Source: DASUPK01 sp963833375
GTDB lineage: Bacteria > Actinomycetota > Thermoleophilia > Solirubrobacterales > 70-9
DNA length: 64,000 nt
Direction of reading: 5' to 3'
Assembly: GCA_963833375.1 (NCBI GenBank)
Contig: CAWHXR010000010.1
Span: forward strand, 124,001 to 188,000
Below, one piece after another: positions 24,834-32,742 of the stretch. Position 1 is the stretch's first letter; each line of letters opens with the position of its first letter. The translations under genes were made by a program, and so were the position numbers. The notes beneath the pieces are model-generated. The model did no database searches, was not told the DNA's origin, and saw nothing but the letters and a program-made list of their open reading frames with translations.

Positions 24834-26715
24834 GAGACGAAGGGTAATGGCCGCCGCGCTCGCGGCCGGGGCCCTCGCCTGCGCCTGGGCACCCCCCGCT
24901 GCGGCGGCCCCCAGCGTGACGGTGGCGGTGCTGCCTCAGCGCGCCACCGTCGACGACCTGGCGCAAGCGGGTGGGCTCTCGCTCGGGGTGATGAGCGCGG
25001 GGATCGGGGACGTGCCCGCGGAGCAGACCTATCTCGACATCTCCCAAGGGAACCGGGTCGACGACGCCCTCTACGGCGGCGGACTGCCGGCGCTGACTCC
25101 GTTCGGTGGACAGGTGCCGGACTGGGACGAGATCGCCGCCCGCGCGAGGGATGTCCCGGCCGATCTCGAGCCGGGCCTGCTCGCCTCCACGCTGCAACTC
25201 GCCGGCCTTCCGGCGACAGCCGACGCCCGGCTACTCGCCCCCGCCCTGATTGCGGCCGATCGCCATGGCTTCATCCGGCGGGCTCCTCTCAGCCGGTGCC
25301 TGCGCCGCCGCTGTCCGGGGCTTTCGGTGGTCGCGGCGACCGTCGGGCAGCTCTCCGCCCTCGCACGGACGCTGCGGGGCGAGGATCTGTTGATCGCGAT
25401 CGCCGAACCGCCGCCCGAGAGCTCGACCCTCCCGATCGGCATCGCCGGCCGGGGCTTCGACGGCGATCTCACCTCCGATTCGACTCGGACTGACGGCTAC
25501 GTCCTCTCCACGGACCTCGCGCCGACGATCCTGAGTCGCTTCGGTCTGCCGATACCCGGCGCGATGGAGGGCGAGGCGGTTCGGGCGGAGGGAGCCGTCG
25601 ATCCGGGCGCTGTCGTGGACCGCGCGAAGCGGATGACCGCGGTCGCCGATCGGCGCGTCGCGGTGCTGGTCGGCTGCCTGGCCGCCTGGCTGATTGCGGC
25701 CCTGACGGCCGCCTTGCTCGCACCCGGGTCGCGTTGTGGCGCCGCGGCCTGGCTCGGGGTGACGGTCGCCTACCTGCCGCCGGCGCTGCTCGCCACCGCT
25801 GCCGTCCAGCCGGGTGCGGTGGCGGAGGCGCTGATGGTGGGGATCGGGGCGGCGGTCCTCGCCGCGGTCACGTTGTCGCTCGCGCGAGGCTGGTGGGCTG
25901 CGGCAGTGGCCTGCGCGGTGGCGACCATCGCGTACGCGATCGATGTGATCGCTGGCTCTCAGCTCACCGCCCTCTCGCTGCTCGGACCGAATCCGGTGTT
26001 CGGGGTCCGCTTCTACGGCATCGGCAACGAGCTGGAGGCTTTGTGCGCGGTGATGGTCCCGGTGGGAGTCGGGGCGGCGCTCAGCGGCTTCGCCGACGCC
26101 GGCCGGCCCGCCTCCCGGCGGGCGGGCGTCGCCGCCTTCCTGATCGCCGGAGGCCTCGCCGCGCTTGTCTTCGCCACCGGCCGGTTCGGCGCTGACGTCG
26201 GTGCTGCCATCGTGCTGCCGGTCGGCGCCGCAGCCGCGGGGGTCTCGCTCGCCTGGACGGACGCGGGCGGGCGGAGATGGCGGGTGGCCGCTGTCGTGAT
26301 CGCCGCACCCCTGGCGGGACTGGCGGCGCTGGCGCTGATCGATCTGCTCTCGGGCGGTGACGCGCACCTGACCCGCTCGGTCCTCGACGCCGGCGGGGCG
26401 GGGGACCTGGCCGACGTCGCCGAGCGGCGGCTGAGCCTCTCCGCCCACGATTTCGCCCAGGCCGCCGGAAACCCGCTCTTCTGGACGGTCGTAGCGGGCA
26501 TCGCGGTCGGGCTCGCCCGGCGGCGCCGAATCGACGCCTGGCTCCGGCGTGCGCCGCAGGCACGGGCTGGCCTGATCGGCGCCTGCGCGGGGGTCGCCGC
26601 GGGCGTGCTCGTCAACGATTCGGGCGCGACCTTTCTCGTGCTCGGCGCGATCGCGCTGGGCGCCGCACTCGCCTTCGCCTGGGCACGCACGCCGGACACG
26701 GGCAAACCCGTGTAA
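24820..26715 (+). CDS. Uncharacterised membrane protein with alkaline-phosphatase-superfamily-like N-terminal remnant
   Basis: About 631 residues. GTG 24820 is preferred because it gives a good signal peptide (VTRRRVMAAALAAGALACAW then PPAAAA); ATG 24847 is the alternative and would lose the basic n-region. Residues ~35-250 look extracytoplasmic, and TDGYVLSTDLAPTILSRFGL with MEGEAVRAEG resembles the end of sulfatase/phosphoglyceromutase-type catalytic domains, though I see no metal-binding motif. Then come about ten hydrophobic segments with VRFYGIGNELEA, LVFATGRFGADVG and VLVNDSGATFL, motifs repeated across similar proteins of high-GC Gram-positives. Function unknown; the glycosyltransferase-flippase fusion downstream suggests an envelope role. 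Confidence 0.75.
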   Translation: MRPVTRRRVMAAALAAGALACAWAPPAAAAPSVTVAVLPQRATVDDLAQAGGLSLGVMSAGIGDVPAEQTYLDISQGNRVDDALYGGGLPALTPFGGQVPDWDEIAARARDVPADLEPGLLASTLQLAGLPATADARLLAPALIAADRHGFIRRAPLSRCLRRRCPGLSVVAATVGQLSALARTLRGEDLLIAIAEPPPESSTLPIGIAGRGFDGDLTSDSTRTDGYVLSTDLAPTILSRFGLPIPGAMEGEAVRAEGAVDPGAVVDRAKRMTAVADRRVAVLVGCLAAWLIAALTAALLAPGSRCGAAAWLGVTVAYLPPALLATAAVQPGAVAEALMVGIGAAVLAAVTLSLARGWWAAAVACAVATIAYAIDVIAGSQLTALSLLGPNPVFGVRFYGIGNELEALCAVMVPVGVGAALSGFADAGRPASRRAGVAAFLIAGGLAALVFATGRFGADVGAAIVLPVGAAAAGVSLAWTDAGGRRWRVAAVVIAAPLAGLAALALIDLLSGGDAHLTRSVLDAGGAGDLADVAERRLSLSAHDFAQAAGNPLFWTVVAGIAVGLARRRRIDAWLRRAPQARAGLIGACAGVAAGVLVNDSGATFLVLGAIALGAALAFAWARTPDTGKPV

Positions 26716-26757
26716 ATCCGCGGGAAGCCCGGCCTGTCATCACGGTACCCTGAACTG

Positions 26758-29082
26758 ATGCGCATCGCGCTCGTTTCCCCTTATTCCTGGACCTATCAGG
26801 GGGGCGTGAACAGGCACGTTGAGGCGCTGGCGGAGCAGTTCATCGCCAGGGGAGATCACGTTCGGGTCCTCGCCCCCTGGGATCCGCCGGACGCCATCAG
26901 CCGCCGCCTGCACCGCTCCCACCCCGAGCTGCGGGAGGCTCCCGACTACCTCGTCCCACTCGGCCGAACCCTCGGGATCGGGGCAAACGGCGCGGTCTCC
27001 AACCTCTCGGTCTTCCCCGAGGGCCCGATCTCGTTGAGGCGGGAGCTCCGCGCGGGACGCTACGACGTGGTCCACATCCACGAGCCCCTCGCCCCGATCG
27101 TCGGCTGGGACGCGATGGTCTTCCGCGGCGCGCCGGTCGTCGGCACCTTCCACGCCTACTCGACCAAGGCATTCCCCAATCACGCCGCGACCCTGCTCGG
27201 CGCGCGTCGCCGCTTCAACCAGCTCTCCGCGCGCATCGCAGTCTCGCAGGCCGCCGCGTGGACCGGCAGCCGCTGGTTTGGTGGCGAGTACACGATCGTC
27301 CCTAACGGAGTGGACATCGAGGCCGCTCCGCAGGGTCCGAAGCCGGCGAGCGACGAGCTGCGACTCCTGTTCGTCGGCCGAGCGGAGGAGCGCAAGGGGC
27401 TGCCGGTCCTGCTCGCCGCCTTCCAGGCCCTGGTCGAGCAGGTCCCGTCAAGGCTGACGGTGGTCGGCGCCGATCCCGAGGAGATCTCCCGCCGCCTGAC
27501 CGACCCGGAGCTGATCTCCCACATCGACGTGCTCGGGAAGGTCTCTGACTCCGTGCTCTGGCGCCAGCTCGGCGAGGCCGATCTGCTCTGCGCGCCCTCA
27601 CTGGCCGGTGAGAGCTTCGGCATGGTCCTGATCGAGGCGATGGCCGCGGGCACCGGCGTGGTCGCCTCGAAGATCGCCGGCTACAGCGACGTCGTCACCA
27701 ATGGCGTCGACGGCGTCCTGGTGCCGCCGGCCGATCCCCAGGCGCTCGCCGAGGAGCTCCAGCTGCTCGCGCACGAGCCCAAGCGGATCGTCGCGATGGG
27801 CGAGGCCGGTCGCAGGAGCGCCGAGCGCTACGCATGGCCCCGGATCGCCGAGGAGGTGACCGAGGTCTACGAGCGGGCGATCGAGCCGGCGCCGGCGCCC
27901 ATCATGCGAGCGGAGGAGGCGGCGAGGCGCAGCGGCCTGGTCCGCATCGACGGCGGTCCGAGGCGGCCCGCCCGGCGCCTGCCGTCACTGGAGCCGACGC
28001 CCGTCGAGAGCCATGGCCGCGGCCGGCGAGCCGCCCGAAAGGCGGGGGTCGCGGTGGCGGGCGTCCTGGGACTGGGGCTCACCGCGCTGGCCGCTCGCCG
28101 CATCGGGGTGGACCAGGTCGCCACCAACATCATCGGCTCGGACTTGAAGTGGGTGCTGATCGCCTGCGCCCTGATGGTCGCGGCGATGTTCGCCCGCGCC
28201 GCCTCATGGGTGGTGATCGCCCGGGCCGCTCTTCCCGGCCGTCACGTGCGACGCCGCGACGTCACCTCGGCGACGATGATCGGCGTGCTCATGTCGGCGA
28301 CCCTGCCGGCCCGCCTCGGCGAACCGGCGAGGGCGATGGTCCTCTCCCGGCACATCGGCCGCATTCGAGAGACCTTCCCGGTCCTGATCGGCACGCTCGT
28401 CTCGCAGACCGCGCTCAACATCCTCGCGCTGGTACTGCTGGGCGGGATCATCGTCTCGACGACCGACCTCTTCCAGGCCAGCACCCAGAAGCTCTTCCTG
28501 GTCTCGACGGCGCCGCTGCTCGTCTTGCTCGCGGTGCTGATGGCGCCGTCGGTGGTCAAGGTGAACGGGCAGGGCCGGATCGCCCGCGGGATCAGGGCCG
28601 TTCGCGGCGCGCTGCAGCAGGCGCGCAAGGGCCTGACCGTCTTCCGCGATCCGCGCAGTGGCTCCTTCGCGGCGGTCGCGCAGCTCTCGGCCTGGTTCCT
28701 CCAGCTCGCCGCCTGCTGGGCGCTCTTCGCCGCGCTCGGCCTGGATCACCAGGTGGCGATCGGCGCCGCCGCTGCCTGCCTCTTCGCGGTCAACGTGACG
28801 GCGGTCGTACCGGCGACGCCGTCCAACATCGGGATCTTCCAGCTGGCGATCATCAGCGTGCTCAACAAGGGGTTCGGCGTCCCGGCCGCCGACGCGCTGG
28901 CCTACGGCGTGATCCTGCAGGCGGTCGAGATCGCGACGGCCGTCGCGCTCGGCCTCCCCGCCCTGGTCCGCGAGGGCGTCACCTGGTCGGACATGCGGCT
29001 GCGGGCCCTCTCGGCGGCCCCGGTTCAGCTCCCGGAGCGCCCGCGCGCCCGCGAGCGCGAGGCCGAGCGGATCTCCGCCTAG
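26758..29082 (+). CDS. Fusion: GT4 glycosyltransferase (PimA-like) + LPG-synthase-type membrane flippase domain
   Basis: 774 residues. Residues 1-390 are a GT-B glycosyltransferase of family 4: LVSPYSWTYQGGVNRHVEAL at the N terminus resembles PimA-type mannosyltransferases, and SLAGESFGMVLIEAMAAGTG contains the E-x7-E donor-sugar motif. A basic linker (390-430) leads to about 330 residues with eight or so helices of the lysylphosphatidylglycerol-synthase TM/UPF0104 family, with VVPATPSNIGIFQLAII as its clearest motif. Usually these are separate genes. A protein that glycosylates a lipid and then moves or anchors it is the obvious hypothesis. TACCCT lies 6 nt before ATG 26758 (leaderless pattern). 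Its stop is shared with metH through CTAG at 29079-29082. Confidence 0.9.
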   Translation: MRIALVSPYSWTYQGGVNRHVEALAEQFIARGDHVRVLAPWDPPDAISRRLHRSHPELREAPDYLVPLGRTLGIGANGAVSNLSVFPEGPISLRRELRAGRYDVVHIHEPLAPIVGWDAMVFRGAPVVGTFHAYSTKAFPNHAATLLGARRRFNQLSARIAVSQAAAWTGSRWFGGEYTIVPNGVDIEAAPQGPKPASDELRLLFVGRAEERKGLPVLLAAFQALVEQVPSRLTVVGADPEEISRRLTDPELISHIDVLGKVSDSVLWRQLGEADLLCAPSLAGESFGMVLIEAMAAGTGVVASKIAGYSDVVTNGVDGVLVPPADPQALAEELQLLAHEPKRIVAMGEAGRRSAERYAWPRIAEEVTEVYERAIEPAPAPIMRAEEAARRSGLVRIDGGPRRPARRLPSLEPTPVESHGRGRRAARKAGVAVAGVLGLGLTALAARRIGVDQVATNIIGSDLKWVLIACALMVAAMFARAASWVVIARAALPGRHVRRRDVTSATMIGVLMSATLPARLGEPARAMVLSRHIGRIRETFPVLIGTLVSQTALNILALVLLGGIIVSTTDLFQASTQKLFLVSTAPLLVLLAVLMAPSVVKVNGQGRIARGIRAVRGALQQARKGLTVFRDPRSGSFAAVAQLSAWFLQLAACWALFAALGLDHQVAIGAAAACLFAVNVTAVVPATPSNIGIFQLAIISVLNKGFGVPAADALAYGVILQAVEIATAVALGLPALVREGVTWSDMRLRALSAAPVQLPERPRAREREAERISA

Positions 29083-32000
29083 CCGGTCGCCGGCTCGGGC
29101 TGCTCGACCGCCTCCGCCTCGACCGTGCCATCGGACGGCTCGGACTCCGGCGGGAGCTCGCCGCCGCGCTCGGTGCCGGCGATCACCTCGTCGGGGGCCT
29201 TCTCCTTGGGGATGAAGCCCGACTTCATACCGAAGTAGACCGCCTGCGGATGGTGGGCGATGATCGCAACCGTCGACTGCTCGGGCATGACGGCGTATCC
29301 GCCGGAGAGGCTCATGCCGATCTCCTCGAGCCCCAGCAGCCTCCAGACCTTCTCGTGCTCTGACTGTTCCGGGCAGGCCGGATAGCCCCAGGAGTAGCGG
29401 CGTCCCTGGTCGCGTTCGATTCCGAGCTCGTCCCGGACCCGCGAGTGCAGCCACTCGGCGAGGCCCTCGGCCGCCTGCACGCCGAGGCCGTGGACGTAGA
29501 GCTGCTCGGCGAACTCCCCGTCCGCCTCGAGCTTCTCGATCCGCTTGGTGACCTCTGCACCGACGGTGACGCCCTGGAGTGCGACGACGTCGCGTTCGCC
29601 GGGCTCGAGCTCGGAGAGCGGGCGGAAGAAGTCCGTCAGGCAGATCCGATCGTGCCGCGGCTGGCGCGGGAAGACGAGCCGCTCGAGCTCGCGCTCGGGA
29701 TCGTCCGGGTCGTAGACGACCAGCTCGTTGCCGTCGGCGGCGCAGGGGAAGTAGCCCAGGCGGGCCCGGGGATGAAGGTAGTCCTGCTCGCGCCACATGC
29801 GCTCGAGGCGAGGAACGAATCCCTCCTCGCCGTCGTGGCCCTCGACGATGCGCCGCCACTCCTCGCCCTTCTTGCCGCGGCCGCCCCAGTGGAGCTTGAA
29901 GAGCACGTGGCGGTCGAGGTGGGGGAAGACCTCGTCCACGTCGACTTCGATCTCGCGGACGCCCCAGAAGGGAGGGGCCGGGATCGGGGCGTCGGTTCGC
30001 GCTGCGGAGCGGGCGCTGTCGTCGGTCGTGGGCGGCGCGTCGTCCGGCTCCTCGACCTTGTCCCGCAGCTCCTGCGCCTCGGAGCGGATCCGCTCGACCA
30101 GCGCGGACCGGGCCTCGCCATCGATCAGGGCGTCCATCGTGTCGAGCCCGGCGAAGGCGTCCTTGCAGTAGAAGACGCCCGGCTCGTAGACGTCGTCGGA
30201 CTCCTTGCCGCCGGGGTAGAGGATCCGCCGACCGAAGTCGCGGTTGATCGCCGCGCCGCCGACCAGCACGGGGAACCGCAGCCCTCGCTCGTGCAGCTCC
30301 TGGACGCAGATCGGCATCTGCTTGGAGGTCGAGACCAGCAGGGCGGAGAGGCCAATCGCGTCCGCCTCGTGCTCGACGGCGGCGGAGATGATCTCCTCGA
30401 CGGGGACCTGCTTGCCGAGGTCGACCACCGTGTAGCCGTTGTTCGTGAGGATGGTGTTGACGAGCGACTTGCCGATGTCGTGGACGTCGCCGAAGACGGT
30501 CGCGATCACCACCTTGCCCTTGGTGTGGCCCTCGATCCGCTCGAGGTAGTTCTCGAGCTGCGCGACCGCCCGCTTCATCACCTCCGCCGACTGCAGGACG
30601 AACGGCAGGATCAGCTCGCCGGCGCCGAACTTGTCGCCGACCTCCTTCATCGCCGGCAGCAGGACCTGGTTGAGGGTCGGGACCGCGCCGATCTTGGAGA
30701 CCGAGCGGTCGATCCAGTCCTCGACCCCGTCCTTGCGGCGGTGCAGGACCTGCCAGTGGAGGGCCTCCTCTGGCTCCATCCCCTCCGTCGGGTCGCCGGC
30801 AGCCTCCTCGGCGTCCTCGCCCTTCTGCTCGAAGTGCGCGATGAAGCGCTCGAGGGCGTCGTCTGAGCGGTTGAAGACCAACTCGTCGGTGAGCTCTCGC
30901 TCCTGATCGGGGATCTCGGCGTACGGGGTGATGTGGTTCGGGTTGACCATCGCGAGGTCTAGCCCGGCCTCGACGCAGTGGTGCAGGAACACCGAGTTGA
31001 GCGCGGCCCTGGCGGGCGGCGAGACGCCGAAGCTGACGTTCGAGACGCCGAGCGAGGTCTTGACTCCTGGCAGCTCGGACTTGATCCGCCTGATCCCCTC
31101 GATCGTCTCGATCGCAGAGGGACGCCACTCCTCGTCGCCGGTGGTGAGCGTGAAGGTGAGCGCATCGAAGATCAGCGCCTCGGGGTCGAGGCCATGCTGC
31201 ACGCAGCAGAGGTCATGGATCCGCTTGGCGACCTCGACCTTGCGGTCGCCGGTCTTCGCCATGCCCTCCTCGTCGATGGTGAGGGCGATGACGGCGGCGC
31301 CGTGAGCCTTGGCGAGTGGCACGACCCGGTCGAGCTTGTCCCGGCCGGCCTCGAGGTTGATCGAGTTGACGACCGCTCGACCGGGGGTCTGCTCGAGAGC
31401 GGTCTGGATCACCTCGGGCTCGGTGGAGTCGACCTGGATCGGCGCGGGCTGGGTGAGCGAGATGCGCTTCACGAGCTCGCGCATCTGGGCGTCCTCGTCC
31501 TGGCGCTCGGTGAGCGCGACGCAGACGTCGAGCACGTGGGCGCCGCCGGTCACCTGGTCCTCGGCCACCTGGACGAGGCCGTCGTAGTCGTCCGCCAGCA
31601 GCAGCTCCTTGGCTGCACGCGAGCCCTGTGAGTTGACGCGCTCGCCGACCAGGGTCGGGCGCGGCTCCTGGACCAGCGGGGTCGAGGTCATCATGCTCGA
31701 GACCTCGATTGGTCCCCGGGCCGGGCGCTCGCCCGGCGTGCGGCCGTCGACGCGCTCGCGGATCGCCCTGATGTGATCGGGCGTGGTGCCGCAGCAGCCG
31801 CCCACGATGCCGACGCCGTAGCGCTCGACGAACTCGCCCAGCGTGGCGGCCAGCGGCTCGGGCTGCTCGGGGAAGATGGTCTCGCCCTCGGGCCCCTGGA
31901 GCGGCAGCCCCGCGTTGGGGATGCAGTGGACCGGCAGCGGCGAGGTCTCACCCAGGTAGCGGATCGCGTCCCGCATGTCCTCGGGCCCGGTCGAGCAGTT

Positions 32001-32669
32001 GAGGCCGATCACCTGGACGTCGAGCGCCGACAGGGTCGTCAGTACCGCCTGGATGTCGGTGCCGAGCAGCATCTTGCCGCCCTGCGGGAGCAGTGAGACG
32101 GAGGTCTGGATCGGCAACGTGCGCCCGGTGACCTTGAACGCCTCGCGCGCGCCGAAGATCGCGGCCTTCACCTCGAGCATGTCCTGTGCGGTCTCGATGA
32201 TGATCAGGTCGGCGCCGCCCTCGACCAGGCCCCGGGCCTGTTCGGTGAAGACGTCGACGAGCTCGCGGAAGCTGATGCCGCCGAGGGTGGGGTCGTCGCT
32301 GGCCGGCAGGAACCCGGTCGGGCCGATCGACCCCGCGACGTAGCGCTCCTCGCCCGCCGCCCTGCGGGCGATCTCGGCGGCCCTGCGGTTGATCTCGAGC
32401 GTGTGCTCGCCGAGGCCCCATTCGTCGAGCTTCAGCCGGCTGCCCTGGAAGGTGTCGGTCTCGACCACCTCGGCGCCCGCGTCCAGCATCGAGGTGTGTA
32501 CGCCCTCGATCACGTCCGGGCGGTTGAGGACCAGCGCCTCGTGGCACTTGCCCTCCAGGCCGCCGTAGTCCTCGGGACCGAGATCGAACTGCTCCAGGGT
32601 CGCGCCCATGCCGCCGTCGAAGACGACGACGCGCTGTCTCACCGCGGTCAGATAGTCGCGCTCGGACAT
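29079..32669 (-). CDS. metH: Cobalamin-dependent methionine synthase
   Basis: 1196 residues, full length for the family. In order: homocysteine-binding domain with zinc cysteines (GLNCSTGPEDM and GGCCGTTPDHI), pterin-binding domain (VDSTEPEVIQTALEQ; LGVSNVSFG), cap and B12-binding domain with GDVHDIGKS (the histidine ligand of cobalt) and SALLVSTSKQMP, and the SAM-dependent reactivation domain (YSWGYPACPEQSEHEKVWRL; GMSLSGGYAVMPEQS). Start ATG 32669 begins MSERDYLTAVRQRVVVFDGG; TACCCT lies 8 nt upstream on the minus strand. It diverges from metE across 73 bp. Having both synthases means methionine can be made with or without B12. Confidence 0.96.
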   Translation of the reverse strand: MSERDYLTAVRQRVVVFDGGMGATLEQFDLGPEDYGGLEGKCHEALVLNRPDVIEGVHTSMLDAGAEVVETDTFQGSRLKLDEWGLGEHTLEINRRAAEIARRAAGEERYVAGSIGPTGFLPASDDPTLGGISFRELVDVFTEQARGLVEGGADLIIIETAQDMLEVKAAIFGAREAFKVTGRTLPIQTSVSLLPQGGKMLLGTDIQAVLTTLSALDVQVIGLNCSTGPEDMRDAIRYLGETSPLPVHCIPNAGLPLQGPEGETIFPEQPEPLAATLGEFVERYGVGIVGGCCGTTPDHIRAIRERVDGRTPGERPARGPIEVSSMMTSTPLVQEPRPTLVGERVNSQGSRAAKELLLADDYDGLVQVAEDQVTGGAHVLDVCVALTERQDEDAQMRELVKRISLTQPAPIQVDSTEPEVIQTALEQTPGRAVVNSINLEAGRDKLDRVVPLAKAHGAAVIALTIDEEGMAKTGDRKVEVAKRIHDLCCVQHGLDPEALIFDALTFTLTTGDEEWRPSAIETIEGIRRIKSELPGVKTSLGVSNVSFGVSPPARAALNSVFLHHCVEAGLDLAMVNPNHITPYAEIPDQERELTDELVFNRSDDALERFIAHFEQKGEDAEEAAGDPTEGMEPEEALHWQVLHRRKDGVEDWIDRSVSKIGAVPTLNQVLLPAMKEVGDKFGAGELILPFVLQSAEVMKRAVAQLENYLERIEGHTKGKVVIATVFGDVHDIGKSLVNTILTNNGYTVVDLGKQVPVEEIISAAVEHEADAIGLSALLVSTSKQMPICVQELHERGLRFPVLVGGAAINRDFGRRILYPGGKESDDVYEPGVFYCKDAFAGLDTMDALIDGEARSALVERIRSEAQELRDKVEEPDDAPPTTDDSARSAARTDAPIPAPPFWGVREIEVDVDEVFPHLDRHVLFKLHWGGRGKKGEEWRRIVEGHDGEEGFVPRLERMWREQDYLHPRARLGYFPCAADGNELVVYDPDDPERELERLVFPRQPRHDRICLTDFFRPLSELEPGERDVVALQGVTVGAEVTKRIEKLEADGEFAEQLYVHGLGVQAAEGLAEWLHSRVRDELGIERDQGRRYSWGYPACPEQSEHEKVWRLLGLEEIGMSLSGGYAVMPEQSTVAIIAHHPQAVYFGMKSGFIPKEKAPDEVIAGTERGGELPPESEPSDGTVEAEAVEQPEPATG

Positions 32670-32742
32670 GGCCGAGGAGGGTAAACGGGATGCCTCGGGA
32701 CGACACCTGGGAACGCTTTGACGGCCCCGATAGCCTTGAGAA

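Noticed and set aside
25366..25384. Inverted copy of the dispersed repeat (CCGCCCTCGCAC)
   Set aside because: Only one arm matches with a mismatch, and the second arm is missing; chance in GC-rich coding sequence is likely.
32670..32742. Cobalamin riboswitch between metH and metE
   Set aside because: Only 73 bp are available and no B12-box (GCCACTG) is present.
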